Shown one piece after another: positions 11,959-12,044 of a stretch of DNA of 12,044 nt. The notes beneath the pieces were generated by a model. The model made no database searches. It was given only the letters and a program-made list of their open reading frames with translations, and was not told the DNA's origin. The stretch comes from Nitrosotalea sp. (GTDB lineage Archaea > Halobacteriota > Syntropharchaeia > Alkanophagales > Methanospirareceae). The translations under genes and the position numbers were made by a program. Every line of letters starts with the position of its first letter. Positions within the stretch are counted from its first letter, which is position 1. The stretch covers positions 1-12,044 of the forward strand of contig DYFG01000003.1 of the NCBI GenBank assembly GCA_020725315.1. Reading direction: 5' to 3'.

Positions 11959-12044
11959 TGTTTCCCGAGCCTCTTCGCAAGCGCCATAATCGTCAGCATC
12001 GGAGGTGCGCCCGGAGCTTCGGGCAGGACACTTGCATCAGCGAT
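11943..12044 (-). CDS. C-terminal end of a GMC-type FAD oxidoreductase (partial)
   Basis: The last 33 residues of a minus-strand gene enter from the right edge: ADASVLPEAPGAPPMLTIMA, then LAKRLGKHLTIR and TAA. The DASVLP...P.LTIMALA pattern is the conserved C-terminal substrate-domain end of glucose-methanol-choline oxidoreductases, where Asn-Pro is usual before the MLTIMA segment and Pro-Pro appears here. Too little is present to say what it oxidises. It is upstream of tRNA-Cys and thi4 in the same direction with almost no spacing, so all three may share a transcript. Confidence 0.65.
   Translation of the reverse strand: MADASVLPEAPGAPPMLTIMALAKRLGKHLTIR

Overview
ORGANISM. The window looks archaeal, most likely from a methanogen or methane/alkane-oxidising relative (ANME-1-like is a guess). 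Signs are: an L-aspartate-semialdehyde sulfurtransferase of the MA1821 type beside its NIL/ferredoxin partner; a histidine-type, sulfide-dependent Thi4; short genes overlapping as ATGA with GGAGG-type ribosome sites; TTTATAAA-type TATA boxes; and a QueC/QueD/QueE set that in archaea feeds archaeosine. Moderate GC. No phage or insertion-sequence gene was seen. Almost everything is on the minus strand; a broken nifS-iscU pair is on plus.

LAYOUT (left to right, transcription mostly right to left). 1-240: unrecognised decayed reading frame. 251-3098: operon queD-queC-queE, then a UvsE fragment and a cluster-less MutY-like glycosylase; queD has an 8-codon upstream ORF and an in-frame block of four short palindromes. 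3251-4179: HAD phosphatase, a 37-codon ORF, a TATA box and an inverted scrap of a second cysteine desulfurase. 4178-5380 (+): nifS missing its middle and iscU missing its front. 5377-8179: moaE, moaD, a ThiS-like carrier, an MSMEG_0568-family radical SAM protein, the back half of a ThiF-type E1, the front of another possible carrier, and a NIL-ferredoxin. 8176-9737: the sulfurtransferase with a TATA box and a palindrome at the expected start of transcription. 9715-11059: broken PP-loop thiolase, broken larE and a scrap of sufC. 11065-12044: thi4, tRNA-Cys(GCA) and the end of a GMC-type oxidoreductase.

THEME. Most of the window right of 4 kb is sulfur handling: sulfur mobilisation (NifS), Fe-S assembly (IscU, SufC), sulfur carriers (MoaD, ThiS), carrier activation (ThiF), thiolation (PP-loop enzyme, LarE), homocysteine formation from sulfide, thiazole formation from sulfide, and tRNA-Cys. 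The striking fact is the split between intact and broken genes. Genes whose families use sulfide directly (sulfurtransferase, Thi4) are whole; genes tied to cysteine desulfurase, Fe-S scaffolds or PP-loop/E1 chemistry carry internal or terminal deletions, a one-base frameshift or an in-frame stop. Either this is real decay of a cysteine-based sulfur economy in a sulfidic niche, or the sequence has many deletion errors or came from a mixed assembly; read mapping would decide.
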